DNA from: an uncultured bacterium
Lineage (GTDB): Bacteria > Cyanobacteriota > Vampirovibrionia > Gastranaerophilales > Gastranaerophilaceae
Direction: 5' to 3'
Length of the DNA: 34,925 nt
Assembly (NCBI GenBank): GCA_900553895.1
Contig: USFB01000020.1
Span: 1 to 34,925 of the forward strand
In this document: in pieces, positions 1-7,502 of the stretch
Layout of the letters: the number at the start of each line of letters is the position of its first letter
How positions within the stretch are numbered: the stretch's first letter is position 1
Translations under genes and position numbers: made by a program
Notes under the pieces: model-generated
The model's database searches: none
What the model saw: the letters and a program-made list of their open reading frames with translations, nothing else
What the model was told of the DNA's origin: nothing

Positions 1-279
1 TTGTACGGCAAAACGGGCGGAAATTTTTGGAATTATTTCAAATATTTGTTTTTGAACTTGCCGATAATAAGTTTTTTTTTCCTCAAAATAAAACAATCGA
101 GAATAAAAGACTCGATTTTAAGGCTTGATTCAATTAACGAAGATGTGGAAAAACTTGCAGGATATTTTCAGGGCAAGGCGATAATTAACGAGAAAAAATA
201 TCAGCAAATTTGTCAGGAATTGATAAAAGCAAATAATATCCAAGCACATATTAAAAAAGATATTTTGGAAAAATTTTAA
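1..279 (+). CDS. C-terminal part of an unidentified protein (truncated by window edge)
   Basis: The frame is open from the first base to the TAA at 277-279, so the true start probably lies outside the window; the TTG at position 1 is only a formal start. The 92 visible residues contain an aromatic-rich hydrophobic stretch near residues 11-30 (FLNLPIISFFF), then a charged, probably helical tail rich in Lys, Glu and Ile. No family can be named; a membrane-associated enzyme tail such as a glycosyltransferase end is possible but unsupported. An AT-only stem-loop with a T-run follows and may terminate it. Confidence 0.6.
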   Translation: MYGKTGGNFWNYFKYLFLNLPIISFFFLKIKQSRIKDSILRLDSINEDVEKLAGYFQGKAIINEKKYQQICQELIKANNIQAHIKKDILEKF

Positions 280-297
280 ATATTAATTTTCTATAAC

Positions 298-323
298 ATT
301 TCTTTGCAAAAGAAAATTTTTTT
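298..323 (+). terminator. Putative weak intrinsic terminator
   Basis: A 7-bp AT-rich stem (TTTCTTT, loop GCA, AAAGAAA) is followed by seven T residues, 20 nt after the stop of the first gene. The stem is thin, so termination may be inefficient. Confidence 0.4.
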
Positions 324-387
324 CTTTACTATTTGATTTATTTTCAATAGTATATTATTTATAAAGCGGTAAACAAAGAATGGTTAG

Positions 388-468
388 AAATACTCTCATG
401 CCGTGAAAACAAGGTCTTTTTGCTAATGACTTTGATGTTGAAAGTAGAGTATTTGCAGATAAAAAGAC
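388..468 (+). promoter_or_regulatory. Structured ftsZ mRNA leader (possible pseudoknot)
   Basis: Two complementary pairs interleave upstream of the ftsZ ribosome binding site: AAATACTCT (388-396) with AGAGTATTT (446-454), and GTCTTTTT (414-421) with AAAAAGAC (461-468). The order a-b-a'-b' allows an H-type pseudoknot or two exclusive hairpins. The structure ends 11 nt before the GGAGG at about 480-484, so it could affect translation initiation. No known riboswitch class was recognised. Confidence 0.4.
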
Positions 469-492
469 GATTTATATCGGAGGTCTTACAAA

Positions 493-1611
493 ATGTACGA
501 TGATTACTCACAAAACGGCATAAGTCCGGCAAAAATAAAAGTTATAGGTGTCGGCGGCGGCGGCGGAAATGCTGTTAATCGAATGATTGCAGGCGGCATG
601 CGTGGTGTTGACTTTTGGGTTATGAACACCGACTTACAAGTTTTAAAGTTGTCTGCTGCTGATGAATCTCACAGAATTCAACTCGGCGCTTCTTTAACAA
701 ACGGCTTGGGTGCAGGCGGAAATCCGTCAATCGGTGAACGTGCCGCTGAGGAAAGCCAAGAAAGAATTGCAGAAGCCGTTAAAGGTGCTGATATGGTATT
801 TATTACTGCGGGCATGGGTGGCGGAAGCGGTACTGGTGCTTCTCCTATCGTTGCTAAAATCGCAAGAGATAGCGGCGCTTTGACAATTGCGGTTGTTACA
901 AAACCGTTCCCGTTTGAAGGCAGAAGAAAAATGAGTTTTGCAAACGAAGGTTTGAGCAAACTTAAAGAAGCAGTTGACGCTATTATTGTAATCCCGAACG
1001 AAAGATTGCTTGAAGTTGTTGATAAAAGAGCAACATTAAGAGATGCTTTCGGTGTAGCGGATGAAGTATTAACAAGAGGTGTTCAAGGTATTTCAGACAT
1101 CATCACAATTCCTGGTTTAATTAACGTTGACTTTGCGGACGTTAAGAGTGTAATGGCTGCATCAGGTTCAGCTCTAATGGGTATCGGACGTGGTACAGGC
1201 GAAGGCAGAGCAATTGAAGCTGCTAAGATTGCTATCAATTCTCAACTTCTTGAAACTTCAATCAACGGAGCTTCTGGTGTTATTGTAAACATCACAGGTG
1301 GTCCTGATATGACATTACATGAAGTAACTGATGCAACAAATATTATTAACGATGCTGTTCTTGATGATGCAAGAGTAATCATCGGTGCAGTAGTTGATGA
1401 TAATATTCAAGGTGAAATTCAAATTACTGTAATTGCAACAGGTTTTGAACTAAAATCTCAAATGCCAATTGAAGAAAAAGTTGAAAATCGTTCAATTAGT
1501 GCAGCAGAGTTTTTCTCAGGCGCATTTAATAATGTTCAACAACCAAAACCTGCAATGATGCCAAATAGCAATATTACAGAAATTCAAATTCCTGAGTTCT
1601 TGCGTAAATAA
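493..1611 (+). CDS. ftsZ: Cell division protein FtsZ
   Basis: Tubulin-like GTPase that polymerises into the cytoplasmic Z-ring and recruits the divisome. Visible features: N-terminal glycine-rich nucleotide motif (GVGGGGGNAV, about residues 19-28), tubulin signature GMGGGSGTG (107-115), and T7 synergy loop NVDFAD (211-216) that completes the GTPase site of the neighbouring subunit. A short linker leads to the conserved C-terminal peptide IPEFLRK, the usual docking site for FtsA/SepF/ZipA-type partners. The 372-aa length is normal. The ATG follows a strong GGAGG. The core is most like cyanobacterial/Firmicutes FtsZ. It stands alone rather than in a dcw cluster with ftsA/ftsQ, and a strong terminator follows. 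Its leader can form interleaved stems, a possible expression control. Confidence 0.98.
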   Translation: MYDDYSQNGISPAKIKVIGVGGGGGNAVNRMIAGGMRGVDFWVMNTDLQVLKLSAADESHRIQLGASLTNGLGAGGNPSIGERAAEESQERIAEAVKGADMVFITAGMGGGSGTGASPIVAKIARDSGALTIAVVTKPFPFEGRRKMSFANEGLSKLKEAVDAIIVIPNERLLEVVDKRATLRDAFGVADEVLTRGVQGISDIITIPGLINVDFADVKSVMAASGSALMGIGRGTGEGRAIEAAKIAINSQLLETSINGASGVIVNITGGPDMTLHEVTDATNIINDAVLDDARVIIGAVVDDNIQGEIQITVIATGFELKSQMPIEEKVENRSISAAEFFSGAFNNVQQPKPAMMPNSNITEIQIPEFLRK

Positions 1612-1630
1612 TTAATGTATTTATTTTATA

Positions 1631-1663
1631 AAAAAAATCGGATTTATAATCCGATTTTTTTTT
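1631..1663 (+). terminator. Intrinsic terminator of ftsZ
   Basis: Perfect stem ATCGGATT / AATCCGAT with loop TAT, extended by flanking A and T runs, then a run of nine T. Lies 20 nt after the ftsZ stop. The A-run on the left would also make it work on the minus strand. Confidence 0.9.
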
Positions 1664-1687
1664 GTGATTATATTTTTTGATATTTTA

Positions 1688-1696
1688 TGTTAATCT
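1688..1696 (+). promoter_or_regulatory. Extended -10 promoter, start codon 6 nt downstream
   Basis: TG-T-TAATCT lies immediately upstream of the ATG at 1703 with only six bases between; no Shine-Dalgarno is present. Transcription would start at or next to the ATG, suggesting a leaderless mRNA. The ftsZ terminator just upstream makes a separate promoter necessary. Confidence 0.45.
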
Positions 1697-1702
1697 TTTG
1701 TT

Positions 1703-2566
1703 ATGAAGAGATTAGTTTTACTATTAGTTTTATTTATTCAAACAACTGTATTTGCAAGTCCTGTTGTGTTTAGTGATAACGGTAAATTTGGTTTGCAAGG
1801 CGAAAACGGAACTGTTATAGTCGAAGCCAAGTATAAAAAATTGATTAGACTTGGAGATTCAGGCTGGATTATACAAAAAGGTTCAAAATTTGGTGTAATG
1901 GATTCTAAAGGTACAATATTGGTAGAACCTATTTATTCAAACGCAGATAGAATTTTGGGTAAATTTGTAAAGTTTAAAAAAGGTGATAAATACGGCATTT
2001 TTGATGAACAAGGTTTTACTATTTTACCTGTAGAATATTCTTCAATTGATTTATTGTATGGTGGAATGTTTTTGACCTGCAAAAATTATAAATATGGAGT
2101 TTCGGATTTTAATGGACAACCTATTTTAGATAATATTTTTGATGATATTTATATGCCTAAACCTAATTCAATGATAATTGTATATAACGGCGAAAAATAC
2201 GAAATAACAAGGAATAGGGGTGAAGAATTAACACTTCCAAATAATGTTCGTTCAATTAAGGATAATTCTGAATTTACAATTACCGAATTTATAACAAAAC
2301 CAGTTGCAACAACAGGATATTATAGTGTAAGTGCGACAAATTATTTATTGAAAGTTTTTTCTTCTATTTCACCTGCCTATGAACAAACTATTGATGAATT
2401 AATGTTTTCTCAAGGTGCAGATGCAGCTTCTATTATTATGAAATGTGCTTGGATACCAATGTTTCCAGTAGTTTATGTTAAAAAATATTATCAAAATATA
2501 AAAGCACCAAATAATGGTCCATTGAGTGGCGTTAAATCAAATTTAAAAAAACACATGAATGAATAA
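1703..2566 (+). CDS. Secreted WG-repeat protein
   Basis: A signal peptide (MKRLVLLLVLF... ending near FAS-P, residues 1-20) precedes several repeats of the WG/KWG type between about residues 22 and 160: Gly-Lys-Phe-Gly-Leu, then 'G-G-x-x-V/I-x-P/A-x-Y' turns, e.g. KFGVMDSKGTILVEPIY and KYGIFDEQGFTILPVEY. WG repeats form beta-propeller-like or solenoid domains in exported proteins of unknown ligand. The C-terminal ~120 residues lack repeats, contain a hydrophobic stretch near IIMKCAWIPMFPVVYV and end in a basic tail. Likely periplasmic or envelope-associated. The start has no ribosome binding site but a -10 box 6 nt upstream. Exact function unknown. Confidence 0.85.
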   Translation: MKRLVLLLVLFIQTTVFASPVVFSDNGKFGLQGENGTVIVEAKYKKLIRLGDSGWIIQKGSKFGVMDSKGTILVEPIYSNADRILGKFVKFKKGDKYGIFDEQGFTILPVEYSSIDLLYGGMFLTCKNYKYGVSDFNGQPILDNIFDDIYMPKPNSMIIVYNGEKYEITRNRGEELTLPNNVRSIKDNSEFTITEFITKPVATTGYYSVSATNYLLKVFSSISPAYEQTIDELMFSQGADAASIIMKCAWIPMFPVVYVKKYYQNIKAPNNGPLSGVKSNLKKHMNE

Positions 2567-2587
2567 TTTTATTAAGTAAAAATGTCG

Positions 2588-2650
2588 GTTGGGCATACTT
2601 GCCCAACAATAGCTTATTTATTTTTTTTATGGTGCAATTTTTTGCACCAT
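2588..2650. repeat. Two intergenic hairpin repeats between convergent genes
   Basis: GTTGGGC/GCCCAAC (2588-2607, loop ATACTT) is a divergent member of the TTGGGC hairpin family seen at 3331, 9845, 10631 and 17821. ATGGTGCAA/TTGCACCAT (2629-2650, loop TTTT) belongs to a second family also found at 16092 and 21500. Both sit between the convergent WG and zinc-ribbon genes and may also aid termination. Confidence 0.75.
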
Positions 2651-2698
2651 ACATTTTTACTAAAATACGTTCAGTATTGAATTATTAATATTATTTTC

Positions 2699-3214
2699 CT
2701 ACTTATTCAAGTATCCGTTTACCAAATTTTCAAAAAATTGTCTTCTTGGTGAAGATTTAATTTCTTTTGTTGCATTTTTACCAAGTACATTTTCTAAATC
2801 TTTTTGGTATAACAAATTTATCATTGCATCAACTTGATTTAAGTCAGCTTTTGCACCTTCGCGAACTTTTTCTAATTCGCCATTATCTAAAAATTTAGCA
2901 CCGCAAGTATTGCAAATATCAATTTCTACACCGCCGGTACCTGCACCCATTTTAACCATTGGAACATTACAGATAGGACAAACACGAATTTCAGACTCAT
3001 CTACTTTTGCAAACTTTCTTTCTTTAATTGCATTAAGAATTTCGTCAGCGTTTTCGTGTGATTCATCAAATTTTTCAAATTCTCTATTATCAAAAAGTAT
3101 TCCGCCACAGCCGTTTAAACAGATATCAATATTAATGCCTTTTTCTTTGTCGAAAACTTTTACCATTTCTTTTCCGCAAGCCGGACAGTTTATTATTTGT
3201 TTATTATCGCTCAC
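2699..3214 (-). CDS. Double TFIIB-type zinc-ribbon protein
   Basis: 171 residues with two copies of the zf-TFIIB-like zinc ribbon: CPACGKEM...ICLNGCGGILFDNREFEKF (residues ~10-50) and CPICNVPM...ICNTCGAKFLDNGELEKV (~80-118). Each has two CxxC-type knuckles followed by the family's typical 'G-x-[FW]-L/F-D-x-x-E-[LF]-E-K' tail. These small cytoplasmic proteins bind zinc; their role is not established. The start is a GTG (not ATG) at 3214 with an AAAGGA ribosome binding site. A C-terminal ~50-residue extension ends in NGYLNK. It is separated from leuD by repeats, so is probably transcribed alone. Confidence 0.85.
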   Translation of the reverse strand: MSDNKQIINCPACGKEMVKVFDKEKGINIDICLNGCGGILFDNREFEKFDESHENADEILNAIKERKFAKVDESEIRVCPICNVPMVKMGAGTGGVEIDICNTCGAKFLDNGELEKVREGAKADLNQVDAMINLLYQKDLENVLGKNATKEIKSSPRRQFFENLVNGYLNK

Positions 3215-3252
3215 TTATGTATTCCTTTCTCTTATCAAAAATCTGTTTTTAT

Positions 3253-3300
3253 GGGAATAAGGTAATAGGGTAATAAGGGAATAAGTGGTATTAAATTTTT
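3253..3300 (+). repeat. Dispersed GGGAATAAGG repeat, copy 1
   Basis: About 46 bp beginning GGGAATAAGGTAATAGGG and ending near GGTATTAAATTT. An identical copy starts at 3934, and the first 25 bp recur inverted at 4181-4205. Intergenic, just upstream of the zinc-ribbon gene. Confidence 0.85.
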
Positions 3301-3330
3301 ATTTGTATAATTACGATAAAATTGGTGTAG

Positions 3331-3353
3331 TAGGTTGGGCTGAAAGCCCAACA
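3331..3353. repeat. TAGGTTGGGC hairpin repeat
   Basis: TAGGTTGGGCTGAAAGCCCA followed by ACA: stem TTGGGCT/AGCCCAA with a 3-base loop. Closely matches copies at 9845 (reverse), 10631 and 17821. Confidence 0.85.
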
Positions 3354-3418
3354 AAAATATTTAACATTTAACGAAGTTCAAAATTATCAATACCTAAAAT
3401 TTCTTATTCCCTTTCTAA

Positions 3419-3913
3419 TTATCCTAGCACCAAATCCCCATTCTTCTTAATATGTTCAATCAATCCGCCATCTTCAAGCAGTTTAATCATAACATCCGGC
3501 AACGGTTCAATTGTAGTAATCGTACCTTTTGTAAGATTTTTTAATATTCCGGCTTTGATGTCTAAATCCAATTCATCACCTGCATCAATTCCGTCTGTAT
3601 CACATTCGATTGCTAAAAGTCCGATGTTGATTGCGTTCCTGTAAAAAATTCTAGCAAATGATTTTGCTATAACTGCGCCAACACCTGCGATTTTAATAAT
3701 TTGTGGTGCGTGTTCTCTTGATGAACCTAGTCCGAAATTATTACCTGCAACAACAAAATCACCCTTCTTCATATTTTTTGCAAAATTTTCATCAGCGTCT
3801 TCTAAAACGTGTTTAGAAAACTCTTGTAAATCAGAACGCAAATGGAATAGACGCCCTGGTGCAATATGGTCTGTTGAAATATTATCGCCGAATTTAAAAG
3901 CTTTGCCTTGCAT
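3419..3913 (-). CDS. leuD: 3-isopropylmalate dehydratase small subunit (LeuD)
   Basis: Small subunit of isopropylmalate isomerase, which with LeuC (4Fe-4S large subunit) interconverts 2- and 3-isopropylmalate in leucine synthesis. The 164-aa protein is the short, archaeal/bacterial LeuD2 type, close to homoaconitase small subunits. Visible signatures: N-terminal GDNISTDHIAPG (8-19), the substrate-loop motif NFGLGSSREHAP (~58-69), then the swivel-domain block SFARIFYRNAINIGL (~84-98). The ATG follows AAGGAG. LeuC is not in the window, so the two subunits are either encoded apart or separated by the repeat insertions on both sides. Assignment to leucine synthesis rather than homoaconitate is by family similarity only. 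Confidence 0.9.
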   Translation of the reverse strand: MQGKAFKFGDNISTDHIAPGRLFHLRSDLQEFSKHVLEDADENFAKNMKKGDFVVAGNNFGLGSSREHAPQIIKIAGVGAVIAKSFARIFYRNAINIGLLAIECDTDGIDAGDELDLDIKAGILKNLTKGTITTIEPLPDVMIKLLEDGGLIEHIKKNGDLVLG

Positions 3914-3933
3914 ATAATCTCCTTCTTTTTTGA

Positions 3934-4207
3934 GGGAATAAGGTAATAGGGTAATAAGGGAATAAGTGGTATTAAATTTCCATTCATTTTTCGCGCTAAA
4001 TTGTTGTAAACTATTTTATAGATTGCTTCGTCGCTTAAATTGTTATTGCTCCTCGCAATGACTAAACGTCTATCTTCCAAGTGTACTGTCATTGCGAGAA
4101 AATCGCAAGATTTTCATGGCAATCCACATAACTTTTTATCGCATATTTTCACTTAAAATATTTCTAAAATCTCTTATTTTCTTATTACCCTATTACCTTA
4201 TTCCCTT
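3934..4207. mobile_element. Nested inverted-repeat element (MITE-like) between leuD and dnaN
   Basis: A perfect 25-bp inverted repeat (GGGAATAAGGTAATAGGG... at 3934-3958; complement at 4181-4205) bounds ~274 bp without a credible gene. Inside are two opposed copies of a second repeat of the form GTCATTGCGAG...GCAATC: one reversed at 4021-4062, one forward at 4088-4125. The arrangement looks like one palindromic element inserted within another. No transposase is present. Short frames here are frames of the repeat, not genes. Confidence 0.6.
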
Positions 4208-4211
4208 CTCA

Positions 4212-5333
4212 TTAGCTTCTCAACTGAACCGGCATAACAAGATAAATATAATCTTCGTCAGAAACCGGTGCAAATATTGTTGCAGAAAGTGCTGAATTTA
4301 GTTCAACTTTAATTTCTTCTGACTCAACAATTTTTAAAAACTCAAGAATAAATTTGTAGTTAAATGCAATAGCAAGTGGCTCACCCATATATTGAATATC
4401 AATTTCGTCTTGAGAATTACCAGCTTCCGGAGTATCACCGGAAAGTTTAAGTGTATTATCAATAAATTCAAATTTAACTCTACAATTTTTGTCAGTAACC
4501 ATAACTGCAACTCTTTCAAGTGTAGAAATAAAATCACCTTTATTAACTATTGCAGTTTTTGGGAACGTTTGAGGAATAAGTTGATTATATTTAGGGAACT
4601 GACCCTGCATTAATCTTGTAATGATTTTTGTATTGTTAATTGTAATAACAATTTTCTTCACTTCTTTACAAATTTTTATAGATTCAGATTCTGTTAATAA
4701 TGAAACTTTAGAAAGTTCAGATAAAACTTTAGAAGAAACTAGCATTTCAAAAGGTTTTTCTTCATCTGTAGATGTGTTTTTAACAACTTCTCTAACACGT
4801 GCAAGTCTGTTACCATCAGTAGCTGCCATTTCTAAAATATTTTTATTAACTTCGCAAACAACGCCAGAAAGAAGATTATTTGTTTCATAACCTGCAGCTG
4901 CTGAAACAACCTCTCTAATTGCTTTTGTGAAAGGCTTTGTTTCAATTTCCATACAATCAGTGTCTGCAATATCTTCTTCAACTTGTGGAAATTCATTTGC
5001 AGAAATACCAATAATATCAAATTTAGAATTCTTACAAGTTATAGTCCCGGTTGAACCGTTTACTTCCAAGTGAATAAATTCATCATTAAGCCTTGAAAGA
5101 ATTTCACCAAGCTTTTTAGCAGGAAGAGTAAATTTACCTTCAACTTCTATATTTGCATCAAGAACAGTAACGATAGATAAATCAAAATCTGTTGCAGTAA
5201 GTTTAATTTGGTTTGTGCCGATTGTTTCAATCAAAACATTTGCCAAAACCGGTTGAATTCCCTTAATAACTGTTGCTCTTTCAACAATTTTAATCCCATT
5301 TAATAACTCGTCTTTATTTGCAACAAATTTCAT
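4212..5333 (-). CDS. dnaN: DNA polymerase III beta subunit (sliding clamp)
   Basis: Ring-shaped homodimeric processivity clamp for the replicative polymerase. Starts MKFVANKDELL, has three clamp domains of ~120 residues (first boundary around the FDIIGISANEFPQ block, typical of DnaN), and ends with the diagnostic YLVMPVQLR, part of the clamp-binding pocket. The ATG at 5333 is preferred: a GGGG ribosome site lies 8 nt upstream, and it gives the usual family N-terminus; the upstream GTG at 5342 lies inside that site. 373 aa is normal. No dnaA or recF adjoins it, as is common outside Firmicutes and Proteobacteria. A promoter with a palindrome over its -35 lies in the divergent spacer with the DAHP synthase gene. 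Confidence 0.97.
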   Translation of the reverse strand: MKFVANKDELLNGIKIVERATVIKGIQPVLANVLIETIGTNQIKLTATDFDLSIVTVLDANIEVEGKFTLPAKKLGEILSRLNDEFIHLEVNGSTGTITCKNSKFDIIGISANEFPQVEEDIADTDCMEIETKPFTKAIREVVSAAAGYETNNLLSGVVCEVNKNILEMAATDGNRLARVREVVKNTSTDEEKPFEMLVSSKVLSELSKVSLLTESESIKICKEVKKIVITINNTKIITRLMQGQFPKYNQLIPQTFPKTAIVNKGDFISTLERVAVMVTDKNCRVKFEFIDNTLKLSGDTPEAGNSQDEIDIQYMGEPLAIAFNYKFILEFLKIVESEEIKVELNSALSATIFAPVSDEDYIYLVMPVQLRS

Positions 5334-5367
5334 CTGATACACCCCATAAATATGTAATTACAGACTA

Positions 5368-5401
5368 ATTTTAATACAAAAAACGTTCTATTACAATAGA
5401 A
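5368..5401 (-). promoter_or_regulatory. dnaN promoter with overlapping palindromic operator candidate
   Basis: On the minus strand TTGTAA (5391-5396) and TAAAAT (5368-5373) are 17 bp apart. The palindrome TTCTATT-AC-AATAGAA (5386-5401) covers the -35. A partial repeat, ACAATAGGAATAGAA, lies at about 5429-5443. The layout suggests repressor control, but the regulator is unknown. Confidence 0.45.
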
Positions 5402-5486
5402 AAATTTAAGTTTAGATATTTTTCAAGTACAATAGGAATAGAATGTTTTAATTATAAAATTTCGTTAATTGGAGGTCAAGAAGAAT

Positions 5487-6500
5487 ATGCTAGTTGTAAT
5501 GAATAGTCACGCGACCGAAAAAGATATAAAGCGTGTTGAATTATTTTTAGAATCAAAGGGCTTTGAAGCGCGAGTTTCTCATGGCGAAGCAAGAACTGTT
5601 GTCCACGCAATTGGCGTAAAAGAAGTTGACCAAAGAGATTTTGAACTGTTATCAGGTGTTGACGAAGTTATTAAACTTTCTACAAATTATAAGCTGGCAG
5701 CGCGTGCTTCTCAAGGTAAAGATACCGTTGTAGAAGTAAACGGCGTTAAATTTGGTGACAAATATACAGGTCTTATTGCAGGTCCTTGCACAGTAGAATC
5801 TTATGACCAAATGGATGCTACAGCGCAAGAATTGGAAGAATCAAATGTTAAAATTATTCGAGGCGGTGCATTTAAACCGAGAACAAGTCCTTACGCTTTT
5901 CAGGGTTTAGGTGAAGAAGGTTTAAAGATTATAAGAAGTGTTGCAGACAATCACGGAATGGCTGTGACTTCTGAGATTATGGAAGTTTCTCAATTACCGT
6001 TATTTGAAAAATATGTAGATATTCTTCAAGTTGGTGCAAGAAATATGCAAAACTTCAATTTGCTAAAAGAATTAGGCCACGCTCACAAACCTGTAATTCT
6101 TAAACGTGGTTTATCTTCAACTTATGAAGAATGGTTGATGTCTGCTGAATACATTATGGCAGGTGGAAATAATCAAGTTATTTTGTGTGAAAGAGGTATC
6201 AGAACATTCGAAAAGTATACAAGAAATACACTTGATTTGACAGCAATTCCTGTAATTAAAAAATTAAGCCATTTGCCGATTATTGTTGACCCGTCACACG
6301 CAACAGGCTTGAGAGATAAAGTTGAACCTATGTCAAGAGCAGCAGTTGCAGCAGGTTGCGATGGGTTAATTATTGAAGTTCACCACGACCCTGACAGAGC
6401 TGTTTGTGACGGTGCTCAATCACTCTATCCATGGCAATATGATTTGTTGTACAAACAAATCAAACAAATTGCTCCGATTGTCGGTAAAGAAATTATTTAG
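5487..6500 (+). CDS. aroF: 3-deoxy-7-phosphoheptulonate synthase (DAHP synthase, AroF/type I-beta)
   Basis: First step of the shikimate pathway: condenses phosphoenolpyruvate with erythrose 4-phosphate. An N-terminal ferredoxin/ACT-like regulatory domain (~70 residues, MLVVMNSHATEKDIKRVELF...) precedes the TIM barrel, the arrangement of Thermotoga-type enzymes where this domain mediates feedback inhibition. Catalytic signatures: LIAGPCTVES, RGGAFKPRTSPYAFQG, VGARNMQNF, ILKRGLSST, CERGIRTFE, VDPSHATG and EVHHDPDRAVCDG (metal and substrate ligands). The ATG at 5487 is chosen because GGAGG lies 11 nt upstream; a longer TTG-start frame would bury that site. Stop overlaps the convergent gene by TTAG. 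Confidence 0.96.
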   Translation: MLVVMNSHATEKDIKRVELFLESKGFEARVSHGEARTVVHAIGVKEVDQRDFELLSGVDEVIKLSTNYKLAARASQGKDTVVEVNGVKFGDKYTGLIAGPCTVESYDQMDATAQELEESNVKIIRGGAFKPRTSPYAFQGLGEEGLKIIRSVADNHGMAVTSEIMEVSQLPLFEKYVDILQVGARNMQNFNLLKELGHAHKPVILKRGLSSTYEEWLMSAEYIMAGGNNQVILCERGIRTFEKYTRNTLDLTAIPVIKKLSHLPIIVDPSHATGLRDKVEPMSRAAVAAGCDGLIIEVHHDPDRAVCDGAQSLYPWQYDLLYKQIKQIAPIVGKEII

Positions 6501-7129
6501 AATTCATTTATTACAAAAATTTTCAAAGCAGGTGATTCTTTTGAGTCTTCTCCGTAGTGGGAAAATACGATTTTTCCTGTGCGAGATAATCTGATGAATG
6601 GTTTAATGCGTTCAGGATTAACTGATGCCGGTTTGTAGTTGTATTTGTAGAATGAATTTTCTGTGTCATTAAGTAAAAGGATATTTTTCTTTGACATGAA
6701 TTTTTTGTAAATTGTAATTTCATTGTTTTTGAAATCAGAAACCCTGATTATACTGTAGTTAGGATAAAGTTCTTGAATTTCATCAATAGTTAGTAATTGT
6801 TTTTCAAATTTATTGTTTTTTAAGATGTATTTATAAAATTTCAAATCTTGAACATTTATTCCGATTAATTCGCCATCATGTATAAATTCAATGTTAGTTT
6901 CTGGACCTATGGCAAGTTTGCCGTCTGAATAATAATATTCCGTAAAACCGCCGGAGCCGATGAATGGTTTGTGTTTTAATTTGATATCATTTTTACTTTG
7001 TGAAACATTTGCCCAAGTTGCGTTTTGTGGATTATAAAAAATATTTTCTTTTTCTTGAATATAAGTATAAGCTGATGCAGAGGTTATGCAGAAACCAAGT
7101 GCAATTAGTGAAAACAAAATTTTTTTCAT
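6497..7129 (-). CDS. Small exported protein of unknown function
   Basis: A clear signal peptide (MKKILFSLIALGFCITSASA, cleavage before YTY) leads a ~190-residue soluble domain with no recognised family. The mature part is rich in Lys, Asn and Tyr, and contains repeated beta-type stretches (e.g. GGFTEYYYSDGKLAIG, LSRTGKIVFSHYG). ATG at 7129 is chosen over 7150 because AAAGGAG lies between them at correct spacing. It ends in a four-base overlap with the convergent DAHP synthase stop. It resembles the short secreted protein at 31767-32162 in general layout (signal peptide, Tyr/Lys-rich domain), but no homology is claimed. Confidence 0.75.
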   Translation of the reverse strand: MKKILFSLIALGFCITSASAYTYIQEKENIFYNPQNATWANVSQSKNDIKLKHKPFIGSGGFTEYYYSDGKLAIGPETNIEFIHDGELIGINVQDLKFYKYILKNNKFEKQLLTIDEIQELYPNYSIIRVSDFKNNEITIYKKFMSKKNILLLNDTENSFYKYNYKPASVNPERIKPFIRLSRTGKIVFSHYGEDSKESPALKIFVINEF

Positions 7130-7188
7130 ATAAATTTCTCCTTTGTACATATTTTAGCATTAAAATTAATTTTTAGAGTATAAATTTA

Positions 7189-7197
7189 TGTTAAAAT
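7189..7197 (+). promoter_or_regulatory. Extended -10 promoter, yidD start 8 nt downstream
   Basis: TG-T-TAAAAT ends eight bases before the yidD ATG; there is no Shine-Dalgarno. Consistent with a leaderless transcript. Confidence 0.45.
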
Positions 7198-7205
7198 GAG
7201 TTTGT

Positions 7206-7424
7206 ATGATTAAACGATTTATTTTATTTTTAATCAATATTTATCAAAAAATTTCTGCTTTGACTCCTGCAAGATGCAGGTTTTATCCGACTTGCTCAGA
7301 GTATATGAAGCAGGCAATAATGCGCTTTGGAGTTTTTAGAGGCGGGATTTTGGGAATTAAGAGAATTGTAAAATGTCATCCGTTGAATGAAGGTGGATAT
7401 GATCCGGTGCCGGATGAGATTTGA
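7206..7424 (+). CDS. yidD: Membrane protein insertion efficiency factor YidD
   Basis: 72-aa membrane-associated protein that assists YidC-dependent insertion of inner-membrane proteins. The family signature is complete: amphipathic/hydrophobic N-terminus, LTPARCRFYPTCSEYMKQAI with the conserved cysteines, and the C-terminal CHPLNEGGYDPVP. In many bacteria it lies in rpmH-rnpA-yidD-yidC; none of those neighbours is here, so it is an isolated copy. The start has a -10 box 8 nt upstream and no ribosome binding site. Confidence 0.95.
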   Translation: MIKRFILFLINIYQKISALTPARCRFYPTCSEYMKQAIMRFGVFRGGILGIKRIVKCHPLNEGGYDPVPDEI

Positions 7425-7425
7425 G

Positions 7426-7485
7426 AAGTTAATAATACTTTTTTTTCTCCTGAGAGAAATGTATAAGAGAGGGTCTTATTAACTT
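7426..7485 (+). promoter_or_regulatory. Structured leader of the P-loop kinase gene
   Basis: Outer pair AAGTTAATAA (7426-7435) with TTATTAACTT (7476-7485) encloses an inner stem TTTCTC/GAGAAA (7444-7459, loop CTGA). The AAAGGA ribosome site of the next gene lies just outside. Could be a cis-regulatory RNA or a shared terminator; no known class recognised. Confidence 0.35.
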
Positions 7486-7502
7486 AAAAGAAAGGATTTA
7501 AC

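Noticed and set aside
678..959. 93-codon minus-strand frame within ftsZ
   Set aside because: Antisense shadow of a strongly conserved ftsZ core; no start context.
3802..4295. Frames of 96 and 67 codons between leuD and dnaN
   Set aside because: They read through dispersed repeats (GGGAATAAGG and GTCATTGCGAG types) and the ends of real genes.
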